From contig CM018051.1 of NCBI GenBank assembly GCA_008638375.1, positions 36,363,240 to 36,427,239 on the forward strand: 64,000 bases of DNA, in the 5' to 3' direction. Of the stretch, positions 47,336-60,500 are shown piece after piece. The translations under genes and the position numbers were made by a program. This stretch comes from Nyssa sinensis. Lineage: Eukaryota; Streptophyta; Magnoliopsida; Cornales; Nyssaceae. Within the stretch, counting starts at the first letter, position 1, and each line of letters starts with the position of its first letter. The notes beneath the pieces are model-generated. The model did no database searches, was not told the origin of the DNA, and saw nothing but the letters and a program-made list of their open reading frames with translations.

Positions 47336-49625
47336 TGTAACATCCCGACCTAATTACTAGATAATTAGGGATGCTTAGTAAGTTTTGAGAGAACAATTGT
47401 GTACAATTAGATCATGATAATAATGTCGCAATGATAATTCTTGAGTGATTTAAGATAGAAGAAAATTGATATGAAAAACGACGACGAAATTAATAAAGAA
47501 ATACATGAATGTTAAGCCAAAACGTTTAAGCAAGTACCATAACTAATCATGTAATGCAGAAAAGAGAATATTTATGAACGTGAAATACATCAAATAATTA
47601 AGAAATATAAAATTAAGTGTATAGAATAAATAAAATACTAAATAAAAGTACAAACATTCTCCACGCAACACAACAAAAGAAGAAAAAGAGTAAAAAAGGA
47701 GTTGCCAAGGTCTTGAACCCAAAACCAAGAAGAACAAGGAAGGACTTAACACCAAAAATAATAGCCACTAGGCTATAAGCACTTTTGTGCTATATCAGCC
47801 ACATGTTATATAGAGATATATATATATATATATACGACCCATAAAATGTGTAAGAAATTCAAAAAATGAGACAAATGACAACACCCCATTGCACAAGCAT
47901 CTAGCTAATTAGATGGCATGTACAAACTACATGATGTGGACACTTAGACTTGAGTGTATAAGGAGGAATTCAGACCTTGCATGAGGAGTGTGTATCAGAC
48001 CATGTGTGTTTTCGGCTAGAGAGAGAGAGAAGAAAGTGGGGGAGAAAGTAGAAGAAGAAGAAAGAAAGAAAAGAGAAGGAGTCATGTATGGCTGTCTGAG
48101 GTTGAGGGAAGGGTTCACGAAGAGAAGGGAAATAGCAGAGCTGTTACAAGAAGGTGAAGAAATTGAAGAGAGAGAATTGAAGCAGGTAAGCTTCTCTCTA
48201 GAATTTGCTAAAATTTAGCTTCTATTAGTTGATTTAAGATGCATGCATGAGCTTTTGCATTGAGGTTTAACAACCTGGGAATGAGGATAAGGTTTGAAAA
48301 CACCCTAGAATAATCAGACTCACCAAGACCGCCATTGACGGCCTTAGAATCTAGATTTGAATCAAGTTAAACGAAACGAGTATTAATGCATAGGGACTTA
48401 AACTAGGGAATACAAGAACCTCAAACCCACAAGAATTAAACCCAAAAGATCACAAGAGAGTGAGAAAACTCGATTTACAGGTCATGAGTTCACAACCCAG
48501 CCTCACCAATGAAGTTTCAAACCTTATTTTTGGAACGTGGTTTGAATCTCCATAACCTAAGTGTCATCACTTACCAAACCCCGTTGATTTTCATGAAGAA
48601 ACGGGTATGAACCAACCTATTGTTAAGATCGAGCATAAACATTCAAACCCAATGTTTGATCCATTACAATCCATAAAACCAACGCCAAAACCTTTCCTTG
48701 ACACCCAGAAGAAGATTAGAATCAAAAATAGAAAATGGATGCTTGAAATGTCACAAAATAGACTGCAAAACTCTAGGGTTTCTGATGAACAATGTCATCC
48801 CTGTTGGGGAAGATGACATTGTTCGGGTCGGTTCTGGGTCGAGGCTTGAGTCGGGTCCTAACCGATTACTTAAAAGGGTTTTAGGTTTAATGAAACGACA
48901 ACGTTTTGAGGGAATTTAAAATGATTTAAATCAGAAATTAGGAGCGTTTGGTTACAAGGATAAGAGAGGGATCCAATTCTCCACGCTCGGACAGGGATAC
49001 ATTATCCTTGGTTTGAGCCTTATCCACTGTTTGGCACTAGAAAATTATAATAATAATAATAATCAACAACAACATAATAAAATAATAATAATAATAATAA
49101 TAATAATGAAAGGGCTGACATCATGATGGCGTCAGTATAACGTAGTGAACCCGTAAAACTGGTTGGTTCTTAACATCGTTGGATTGGTTCAACCAGAGTC
49201 TAACTGAATTGGTTGGTTTTCTTTATATAATCTATGAAATTACATTTCAACCCCAAATGTTTGTATTAGTTACAAATTGACCCAAAAAAAAATTAAAAAT
49301 TATTTTTAAATCCTTTTTAATTATGGGAAATTTTCAAAATACCCTTAGGCCAAAAATTGGCCAAACGAAGGCCAATTAAAATAAAAGAAGAGCCTAACCG
49401 AATATTTTTGGCTATTCCAGACTCAACAGTAGAGTCCGATTTACGAAATCAGACCCCGAAAAATATGAACAAGAAATTGGAATAATTTTAAGTATGTCCT
49501 TGTGATTAATTAAGCTATCAATCAAACTTCGATGACCTTCAAAATACCTACATTGATATTTTGGACATTCTAGACCCAATGGTGGAGTCTATTTTAGCCA
49601 ACGAAGCACCAAAAAATATGACACG
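47336..49625 (+). repeat. Fragment of the long-LTR family (related to 17681-21441)
   Basis: It starts TGTAACATCCCGACC, directly abutting the Tat fragment. Its order matches the LTR at 17681: purine-rich tract (48018-48090), splice-donor-like GCAGGTAAGCTTCTCTC (about 48182), then a block starting CCCCAAATGTTT...GACC at 49245 that aligns at about 75% with 19418. It lacks the last 1.6 kb of the LTR and any primer-binding site. An AAT microsatellite lies at 49046-49108. Open frames in it are short and not convincing. Confidence 0.6.
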
Positions 49626-49639
49626 TAAAAGTATTGAAT

Positions 49640-50344
49640 TAAATGCTGATCATCAATTTGGTGTGGTGGACACTCGAACATAACTTCTTAAACCTCTCCC
49701 AATACTCGTAAAGAGATTCTCCATTATATTGTCTGATACTACATATCTTTTCCTTATATTAGCAGCCCTATAAGCAGGAAAATATTTTTCCAAAATAGCC
49801 TCTTCATCTCATTCCATGTCTGGATCGATCTGGAAGGAAGGTAATATAACCAATCCTTTGCCAAGTCTGCCAATGAGAATGGAAAAGCCCTAAGATTTAT
49901 CTGCTTCTCTATTATTTCTTAAGGCTTCATGCTAGAACATACCACATGGAATTCCTTCAGATGCTTGTATGGATCTTCACCTATAAGACCACGAAAGTTA
50001 GGCAAAAGATGTATTAGTCCTGATTTCAATTCAAAAGTAGTAGTTAAATCAGGATACTCAATACATAATGGCTATTGATTTAGATTAGGAGCAGCTAACT
50101 CCTTCAAAGTCCTAGCAGCCCTATTGTTATTAGGAGCAGCCATATCTTCCTCTTCTGAATCATTGTATGAACTGTTAGAAAGTGATTCAAGTACTATGTT
50201 CAGGTCAGGTGATGCAGCAGCAATAGCTTTTTCAGAATTTGTAGTTGTAATTCGAGCATGCCGAGTCTCTTTTCTCAACTTTCGTGCGGTTTTCTCAATC
50301 TCTGGATCAAATTTTAATTCATCAGATTGAGAAGATCGAGTCAT
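49640..50344 (-). pseudogene. gag: Athila-like Ty3/gypsy gag fragment
   Basis: The minus strand starts with the 90-residue frame at 50344-50072, MTRSSQSDELKFDPEIEKTA..., including MAAPNNNRAARTLKELAAP, typical of Athila gag N-termini. Past a stop, the frame-broken remainder to about 49640 still shows segments like IHLLPNFRGL and KHLKEFHVVC, also gag. The primer-binding site 150 bases upstream confirms the family. The rest of the element is missing to the left, where it joins the long-LTR fragment. Confidence 0.75.
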
Positions 50345-50493
50345 AAAAAAAAAATAGGAAATAACTAAAAATAAGCAAAAGTAAATTAGAAATAAATAAA
50401 TAAATAATAAATAACCAAAAACACAATTGACCTAAAAGCAACGAATTAAAAATAAGAAAACAGCCAGAAAATAAAAAAAATGACAGAAAACAC

Positions 50494-50511
50494 TCCCCGG
50501 CAACGGCGCCA
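50494..50511 (-). other. tRNA-Asp primer-binding site (Athila type)
   Basis: The plus strand here reads TCCCCGGCAACGGCGCCA, the 3' end of plant tRNA-Asp with its CCA-type terminus, so the minus strand carries the complementary primer-binding site. Athila elements use this primer. Confidence 0.88.
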
Positions 50512-50516
50512 AATTT

Positions 50517-50837
50517 TGGAAGTGCGTCGTTAACACTCCAAAAATAAATTAACCTTACTTCTTAACACAATAAAATAATAGCTAGACGAGTAAGGGTCGA
50601 ACCCACAGAGAGTGTTCACAATTTATTTTCTATTTATTCTGACCAATCCTAAACTAAAATTCAATTAATAACAAAACAATAAATGGGGGGGTTGAAATAT
50701 TGATCAAACTAATTATGATTGAAAACTAAATTAATAACAGAAATCAATGAATTAAAACTTCAGTTCTTCGGTTCAATCTTACCCTCAAGTTAATGGAACA
50801 ATCAATCAATTATAACATTATTCACCCTTCAATAAAT
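50517..50837 (-). repeat. Athila-like 5' LTR, cut by the assembly gap
   Basis: On the plus strand the LTR begins TGGAAGTGCGTCG just after the primer-binding site and includes the phrase GACGAGTAAGGGTCGAACCC, common in Athila LTRs. Its far end is lost in the run of Ns. Confidence 0.6.
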
Positions 50838-50937
50838 NNNNNNNNNNNNNNNNNNNNNNNNNNNNNNNNNNNNNNNNNNNNNNNNNNNNNNNNNNNNNNN
50901 NNNNNNNNNNNNNNNNNNNNNNNNNNNNNNNNNNNNN
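50838..50937. other. Assembly gap, exactly 100 N
   Basis: A run of exactly 100 Ns is the conventional placeholder for a gap of unknown length. It coincides with the left border of the 13-kb repeat copy. Confidence 0.99.
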
Positions 50938-53900
50938 TTGGACGTTTTGAACCTAATAGTGAAGTCAAACTAAGCATCCAGGTACCTGAATATGGTCTCG
51001 CATGAAATTGTAAAAATTATGAAAATGTCCCTAAAGGCTAAAGTGAGCACACAGTGAACTAAGAAGTATTAGGAACCCTAATTAAAGACCATAAAGGAAT
51101 CCTAAATAGTAAGACTAAGTCCAAAAAGAGAATAAGTACATTAAGTAAACAAAGATTAAGTCTAGTTTTATACTAATATAGTACCAATGTATTTGAACCC
51201 ATGCTTTAGGAATGCCAAGGCATATCAAGTAGATGAATAAAGGAATGACTGTGAACATTGGACCAAAGGTGAAACCTAGAACCTTGAAGTGGAGACATTT
51301 TCTATGAAATGTAGTTGTTTACAATTTTATAATACTACATGCAGTTCTTTACAGCTTTATAATATATTTCAGACTCCTATTCTAAATGTTTTAACTGCAT
51401 GACTATTTATAGAAAACTAAAATAAATGGTTGAATTTTTATGCTTTTAAGTAGTATCTCCTTAAATGTTTCATATCATGGATAGCCTATATAGAATGTTT
51501 TATAAGTATGTTTTAGTTTTATGTGCCTTGCGACACCCTGCTGGGGGGGGGATAAAGAGCCGGTAGACTTCCAGTAAGTCTTCATAAGCGACTCAGCTAG
51601 AAGTTTGTATACGGTGAGAAGGCTATATAGGCCAAAAGCTCTAAATTACATAGAGTTGCCAATGTGACATTTATAGTCCCTAGGACTGAGCTTATGAGAT
51701 GTATAGCACAAAATGTTTTCACAGCTTTAGTTTATAGGTCACCATGTAACAACCCAAAGTCCTAAAGGATAACAGTTTTTAAGAATGTGGCATGTTCTAA
51801 TTGCTCACCTGTATCACATTTTATGATCATATTTAACTTGCAAAACTATCTGGCATAAACTATTGCATGAATTCCTGTATATATCTTGCAACTCTAGTTA
51901 TATTTTCATGCTTTAAGAATGCCAATAGCTTTCAATACAGACCTGTCCTATTACTATCCATGAACTTTACAAAAATGGGGTTTCCCTGAAAACCCATGAT
52001 AGGGGACCGGTGTTACTTACAAGCTTTTCAATAAAGCTTACATGATTTTTATCCTATGTATTTCAGGGATTAGCAAGAGGTTTTCAAACCCAGCTACTAT
52101 TGAATCATGACGAATAAAGGCACTAGTGAAAGGTTGATTTGTATCCTAACTACAGAGATGACAACCTGAGACCATAGAAACCAGAATTATATGACGGGGA
52201 AAGGATAATGAGCAAAATTCATCAATATTGTAATAATTAAGGGTTTACGTTATTGTAACTCTAATGTACAGTCTAATTATACTCTGCCAAGTATGACTGC
52301 ATTCAAACAAAATTTTTAACAGATGAGAATTTTGTTGCACGATTTCACATAATAAAATGAATCTACTTGGAAATGATAAAAAGACCTTTGGTTAGAGACA
52401 TCATCAATATGATATCAAAGGTTAGTGTATTGGTGAAGTGTCTAATTGGCCGGTCATTATCCCTGATCCGCATAGGCTAGGTTCAGGGATGTGACATAAT
52501 TGGTATCAGAGCAAAGGTTAATGGTCTTTGGGAAATACCAACCTAAGAACATCAAAGCACGATATTATTAAGTTGCCTTTAGGGATATCGGGTTAAAAGT
52601 TTCATACTACCAACAAGGTTGGTATGTAAAAAGATTAGGTTATGGAGTCAGCCATACTAGCAAAGTCAGTATCACAGATTAAAGATTAAGTGACCATCGA
52701 AGAAGGGAGGGAAGGATGGTAGCGTATGCTGGTGTGCTATCAGAACCTTAGTTATGAGTGAGACTGGTCACCTTACTATATACCTTTAGGGCTAAACACA
52801 TGTGGCATGCATCCAACCATCGAGTTAAGATTCATAAAGTATGAACTGAGTGAAGAATACGAGTAGGCATAAATGACTGTCCATAGTATGTAAAGTCACA
52901 GGGACTACAAAATTAGAGTTAAGGTAGTATAAAACTAAAGTAAAACGTTGCTTTATCCAAAGGAAAAGGAGAATACTGAAAACATTTGAAAGAAAGCTAA
53001 GTATCAGGAACTACAGATTTTCCTTAAAACCTCAGTCAAGAGTCTTTCATATTATTCTCGTAATTTACTCTTGTCCTTTTCCAACTCTAAGATTCTAGTC
53101 TCTAGAGATTGATTAGACTTATCCACAAGTTTTCCTAACTTTTTTTTTTCCTATGAGAACTCTTTAATCCTTTGACTGGATTCGGTGCGCAATCATTGCA
53201 AAACAACAATGTGGTCGTTTAGGGATCGAATTATAGCATCCCTGGTGTATAAACATCGAGTATATTTGAATCAAAGTTCATAGCAGGAGCACAAAAAACC
53301 AAGGAATCATATATGACATTAGCATCAGACCTGGCTGCCAGTAATCCCTCGTCACAGGGAGAAACGAGACCTAGGGCAACCATTGCGGCAACAAGGTCAT
53401 CCTGCATCACAGAGTCATTAACTCTGATAAGACCAATCCAAGTTAAGAAGGATGGTTGCCATAAAGGTTGTGGTACATTAGGTGTGTCATCTAAATTAAG
53501 GCACTTCTAAGAAGAATAAGCCATTAGATGACTGAAGGAGGGTAGATAGAAAAAATGAGGTTGATAGTATTATAAACATTAATAAGCCTTAAGTATCAGT
53601 GAGTAGGTTTCTTTTAACATAAGCCGAAACATAAGGTCTATGACCAACTGTATTGATCCACGAGCCACTAGAGATCCAACCCTCAATAACCTCGAGGTAA
53701 TTGGTCTGTCAATTAATTACCATAAATGATCTACTAAAATTGTGACTATGGTAAAATAGTAAACTTAATATAAATCCAAGAATGAAAATCTCTATAAACT
53801 AATAACGGTTAAAAGAGTTAGACCAGTCACTAACATTGGACTAATATGGATTAAAACATAAATTAAGTTTGCGAGTGATGCTGGCTGTAAACACCTTATT

Positions 53901-53954
53901 TTGTAACCCTTGATTAGGTAGTAAAAATTGATAATTATGCTAAGAAACATACTT

Positions 53955-54540
53955 CAAGTAGGGACTCTTCATGATTGAGTCATATTCTTATTAGGACTAC
54001 TCTTGATAGAGTCTTATTCCTACTAGGACTCTCTTGACAGAGTCTCAGTTCTATTAGACTCCTCTTGATAGAGTCCTATTCCTATTAGGGCTCTTCTATC
54101 AGAGTCCTAGACAAATTTTAAGGCTCTTCTATCAGAGTCCTAGTCAAATTAGGACTCCTCCCAATAGAGTCTCACTCCCGGTAGGAATCTATTGCTAGAG
54201 TCCCAATCTAAATAGGACTCTTCCCAATAGAGTCTCACTCTCTTTAAGACTCTCCTACGAAAGTCCTACTCCAAGAAGGACTCTTTTTGATAGAATCCCA
54301 CTTCAGTTAAGACTCTTCTACAAAAGTCCTAGTCCAAGTAGGACTCTTCCTGATAGAGTCCCATTCTCGTTAGGACTCTCTTACTAGAGTCCCACTCCAA
54401 GTATGACTCTTCCCGATAGAGTCACACTCCTATTAGGACTCTTCTATTGGAGTCACAATCCAAGTAGGACTCTTCATGATAGAGTCTCACTCCTCTTAGG
54501 AATATTTTTGATAGAGTCTCACTCCCATTAGAACTCTTCT
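53955..54540. repeat. Hairpin-bearing minisatellite in repeat copy 2
   Basis: This is the second copy of the array at 22905-23495. It has the same number of units within the limits of reading and a few substitutions, for example one GGACTCT changed to GGGCTCT. Confidence 0.88.
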
Positions 54541-57500
54541 GCCCCTCAGAGAGTATTTTGGTCATTTTAACACCCTTTTGCCCATTAAGGGCATTTTGGT
54601 AAGTTTGGCACAATCCTACCCTCAGTAGGACTTCCTAGTTACTTGAAGGGTATTTTCATAATTTTAATATTATTTTACCCACATGGGCATAATTTGGTAA
54701 TTTTAGTCCTTTGGTGATGAATTAAGGATAATTTGGTCATTTTACATGTTTGTGGCAATCTAGAGATTCTCCACTGAATTAGGGGCAATTTGGTAATTTT
54801 GAGTGACAGTAGTCTATTTAGGCTTAATTAGGACTTTCCATTTATAGTGTTTCCACAAATCTAGTTGCTTGATATTTCTTTAAATGGAGATACATCGAAC
54901 TTAGACGTTTTCATTTTAGAGTTTATTTTTCATATAAATTCTATTTCTGTTTTATCTCATTGGCTCTTTCATGTAGACACCAATGCCATTGGTTCGTGCA
55001 TTGTCATAATTATTTATTAATTCATTTAGTTAGGATAATCATTCTTATTTATTTAATTAGATAATTATGACTCAAGACATGATCTTAGCCCTCCATTTCA
55101 AGGTTTCCATCTTAGACCCTTGGATCAAATCTCTATATTTTCCTATAAATAAAGCCCCCAAGCCATCAGTTTTAGGAACACGAATGGAAGATGATTTCCA
55201 TAGCCTTATGCTTTTAGTTAAATTTTGGACTTCTAAGAAGTATAAAAGTGTAAAATTATAAAAATGCCCCTAAAGGCTAGAGTGAGCACACGATGAACTA
55301 AAAAGTATTAGGAACCCTAATTCAAGACCATAAGGGAATCTTAGACAGTAAGACTAAGTCTAAAAAGAGACAAAGTACATTAAGTAAAAAAAAATTAATT
55401 CGAGTATTATATTTATATAGTACCGATGTATTTAGACCCATGCCTTAGGAATGTCAAGTAGACGAATAAAGGAATGACTGTGAACACTGGACCATAAATG
55501 AGTAACCCTAAACCTTGAAGTGGAGACATTTTCCATGAAATGTAGTTATTCAAAATTTTATAATACTACATGCAGTTCTTTACAGCTTCATAATATATTT
55601 CAGACTACTATGCTAAATGTTTTAACTATATGACTATTTATAGAATACAGAAATAAATGGTTGAATTGCATGTTTTTAAGTAGAATCTCTTTAAATTTTT
55701 CATAGCATGGATAGCCTAAAGAATGCTTTGCAAACATGTTTCAATTTTTATGTGCCTTACGACACCCTGCCGGGGGTTAAAAACCAATAAACTTCCAGTA
55801 AATCTTCATAAGTGACTCGTCCGACAGTTTGATTCCTGTGAGAAAGCTATGTTTATGCTTTAAGAATGTTAATAGCTTTGAGTATAGACCTTTCTTATTG
55901 CTATCCATGAGAGTTTATAGAAAATGGGTTTCCTCAAAAACTAATGGAAAGAGATGGGTGTTACTCACGAGCTTTTCAATAAAGCTTACAAGGTTTTATC
56001 CTGGGTATTTCAAGGATTACCAAGAGATTTTGAAACCCAGCTACTATTGAATCATGACGAATAAAGGCACTAGTGAAAGAGGAATTTGTATCCCAACTAC
56101 AGAGGTGACAACCTAAGACCATTGATGCCAAATTTATGTGACAGGAAAAGAATAGTGAACGATATTCATCAATAATGTAATAATTAAAGGTTTATGTTAT
56201 TATAACTCTGATGTACAATCTAATTATGCTCTGCCAAGTATGACTGCATTCAAACAAAATTTTTAATAGACAAGAATTCCACTGCACGATTTCATGTAAC
56301 AAAATGCAATCTACTTGAAAATGATAAAAAGGCCTTTGGTTAGACACATCATCAATATGCTATCAAAGGTTAGTGTACTAGCGAAGTGTCAAACTGGCCG
56401 GTCATTATGCCTAATCCGCATAGGCTGGATTCGGGGATGTGACATTTACCCCACTAAAAAGAGATACTACCTGTATCTTTCATAATGTTTGTCAATTGTC
56501 TCACGTACCTCCTATTCCATTCTCGGGACCACCTTGGCCCATAGCACTAAGGCATCGTATCAACTCTTACAGTTCTCTATAGCCAATTACTTATTAGCCT
56601 ACATCTTGGGTACCTGTTTACCTAAACAGATATCAAAAATGTGTTCCCAGGTATCAAAAATCCTAAAGAAGTCATATTGTATTGTCTCTAAGTCATTTGA
56701 CTGTCTTTTAAACCCATAAGGGTATTTTTTTAATTTACCAGACAAGTTGCGCTTCTATTGAGACGTCATTTCTCAAAACCGACCTTAGAATCAAATCTTG
56801 AAGGTCCAATAACCCTAAAGATGTCCTCTTTATATTTTATTAATGCTTCTAGGTATTTGTTCCAGGTTTCGAGGCATTTTAATAATTTCACATTTTCATG
56901 TGGGACTACCCCGAGTCCCTATTTCATTATTCTAATATCATATTTGAGTCTCTAGCGTCTAAAAACATTGGAAATGTCTCTTCAAATCTTAATTTGACTT
57001 TCAATTGCTTAATATAGGTCTAGGAGTATAATTTTCATTTTTTCACTTCATGTAAGACCATCGAGTCCCAATTTTCTCAATCTGATCATATATTTTAATC
57101 TCGGGAATCCAACAACTTAGAATAATCCTTTCTAAATTTTAATTAGCCTTTCAGTTATTTAAACTATCATTAGGGGTTTTTATAATTTTTTATATTCATG
57201 TGGGACTACCCCGGGTCCCCGAATGTTCAAACCGACTCCGCCATTGAGTTTGAAATACCCAAAAACCTTCAAAATGTCCCTTCTTGTATTTTAATTAGCT
57301 TTATTTTTAATTTTATGAACAAGTTGGTTTTTTTGTAATTTTCTTAAAATTTGTCCACTGTTTTGTAATTATTAAATTTTAGTCAACCTCTTTACAATTT
57401 CCTGTAATTCATTTTCTAATCCCTGTTACTAAACGGTGGGGTCAATTTCAATCTCAATTCCAATTTCTGGAATAAGGTCATCCCTATTCCAATTTACCAT

Positions 57501-60500
57501 CCCTAAATAGAGGATTACGCAACACTACGCCCAAACACTTTCACTCACAAACCAATAGCCAAACAACCCATAAGCCCAACTACCAATTGGGTCAGCCCAG
57601 GACCCGACCCGAATACCCGATTGACCCGTTGACTAAACCTAGTCAATTGTTGACCGTGTCAACCCATTGACCGATCAACGCGACCCGTTGACCAAATGAC
57701 CCACTGGAACAATGTTTCTTCTTTAACGAGTTTGCTGGAGTTTCGTCGGAACCCTAATTAGATTTAAGGTGTTTATCATAAGATTTGACGGCCAAAACAT
57801 AGCATTCCGATGAATCCTAATTTTTTAGCGACCTTTTTGATCTTTCAATTTTCCTGATTTCATCCATTGTTTCCCACGATTTTTTATCCCATTAGATTCT
57901 TCACTATCCTCCAACCTTCAAAAGAAAGTTTGGAACTCCATTGCACCGAAATTCAAGAAAACCCAAATTGGGTTCTCTCTCATCCTTACTAAACGCGTTC
58001 CCATACACACATGCACATATGTATACACAGCCACACTCCCAAGCATGCATACATCACTAGAAATTTAGAGAAAAGTTAAGAAAAATCCTTACCTCACTAT
58101 TCGACTAGAGAGAGAAAAAATGTAGAAGAGAGAGAGAGCTTCTCTCATGGCTACCACTGCCCAACCCTCTCTTTTCCCTTCTTCTCTTTTCTTTTCCTTC
58201 TCTTCTTTTCTTCCTCTTTTCTTTTTCCTTTTCTTCTTCTCTTCTATTTTTCTTTGTTATTCACTATGTGTGCGACACACACATATACCCACTGTTTACA
58301 CACATAAACACACGCTCACACACACAGACACACACCCCATGTTCTGTGCACACACTCACCTCACACAACACTATCTCAATATCTTATTCTCACTTACAGT
58401 ACACACATACACACACACTTCTTGCCATAAAAGGTAGAGTGAGAAAGAAAAAAAGAGAGGGAGAAAGAGTTTGAAAGATAGGGAGAGAGGGGTTGGCGTG
58501 TTAGAGGGGAGAATCAAAAAGTTGAGGGAAAAAATGGAAGAGATCAAAAAAGGTAGGTGGTCCTCTCTTGTCACTTCCATCACATGCATATACAGCACCT
58601 CGTCCCCTTCCTATGCACCTCACCTACACACCATACTTGCTAACCTTGGATTCCTTTAGAACTAACCATAAAAAAACACTTGGCATTGTCTAGAAAATCC
58701 CAACCAAGCTTCTTGAGGAAGCTTTGCACATCTCTCAATGCACTATATGGCCAGTTGGTCAAATGTGCGTACACGTGCCCGAATTTAAACTATCTCAGAA
58801 TCGTACCAAACTTGATACGCTAGCTAATTTCGATACTCTGATTCCAAATTTGTAGTTTGTTTCTCCAAATTCTTTATTTTGGATTTTTATATTTATCTAC
58901 GTCCTATAAATGACTATGTAGCCTTGAGGCTCACACCAATCCTGAATAAATCGCTAAAATTTATTTTTACCCTCACTGTGTCATAATGATGACTTATCAA
59001 CTTATTTTATAATTTATCTGACTCATCTTCGATTTATATCCAGTCTGTCTTTAGGTTATGCTCGTAATTTATTGAATTGTCCTTTAGGGATTTTTCGAGT
59101 CCTTAAAGGCTAGCTCTATAAAAAAAATGCTTCAAAGATCTAAATCACAATTTACATGAAGAACTTTTGGATATTGGGTTCCTGTTTCATATTAAAAATT
59201 TGAAGTATTAATTCTTCTCTATCTATATAGGACCAAGGGTCCGATATTGTGATTGGCTAATTCGGTTTGAAAAAACGTGCTTTAATTATAATAATTACAC
59301 CAGTCCTAGGTTTAGAAGTGACTCAATGCCCGTTCTTCTACTCCAAGATGGTCCAAGCTTTGTTGTCGTACACATCTACCGGCCGACTTCATTCATGAAG
59401 GGTATTTTGGGTATTTTGGACTTTTATTTTTATTTGGATCTCACGCACTCACACATTACATGCATTTCATATAGTTGACATCATATCATCATTATGTGTG
59501 CAGTTGACTTGTGTTGTGAAACAATTATTCCAAAAATGCATATTTGAGAACACTTAGGGAAATTGAGTTCACAATGTAAGAAGACAATGACTAACCCTCT
59601 GTTCACTGTTTAAACAAACCAAGTGGCTCATTTGAATGAAAAATAGTATTGTACGATCATTTTTAATCATTCGATCATCGTTTGATAGACATGATCAAAT
59701 GAACATCAAAAGGTCATCATTTGATTATCATTTGATGTTCAATTGAACGAAGGGTTCTCGTTCGAACAAGCTATTGCTTCATTCAAACGAACACTGCATG
59801 AAAATAAATACTTTTCTACTTTGAATCCTTATTTAAGATCCGATCTCTAAAAGATAAATTGACAAAAATTCAGTTTTGAATAGAGAGATCAGAAAGAACA
59901 GAGATAAAGATAGAGAGAGTTCAGCTTTTGAGAGCTTCCATTAGAGAACATATATATATAAGCTTTATCTGTATCTCTCATCTCATCATACATTTATTTG
60001 ATCATCTTACTTGATCTAATTCAATCAAAGAGCCTCAATCATCAATTCAATTCAATTGAAGAGTTTGTGTAGTTCAAATTTTTGGATTTCATTGTTGAGC
60101 AATCAGAGTCGGAGTCTAAGGTTTTATAGAGTTTGCAATTGTGTAGAGTGCCAATCGGAGGATTTTGAGATCGCATGGAGCTTGCAGTTCTATAAATATT
60201 TCAGCTATGGTAGAGACTTATGACTATTAGGGAGATTGAAGACGGTTGAGTAGAACGGAGCTTGAAGAACTAAGTTTGTGTCATCACCAGGTTGTATTCA
60301 ATCTCACACATAATAGATTTTTCAATGAGCATGGCCGGCTCCAGAGCTTTTCATCACATATAGTTTTTCGTGTTAGTTTCTCTATCATCATGTTTGGTTT
60401 GCAAACTCTTTTCATGCTTACAATTTTTAAATTTCTCAGCATGATTATTACTTCTGCTTGATTTAGAATTAGGTTTTCAAGAATGTTAAAAATTCAACAT

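Noticed and set aside
50793..51005. Open frame spanning the N run
   Set aside because: It crosses an assembly gap and joins unrelated repeats.
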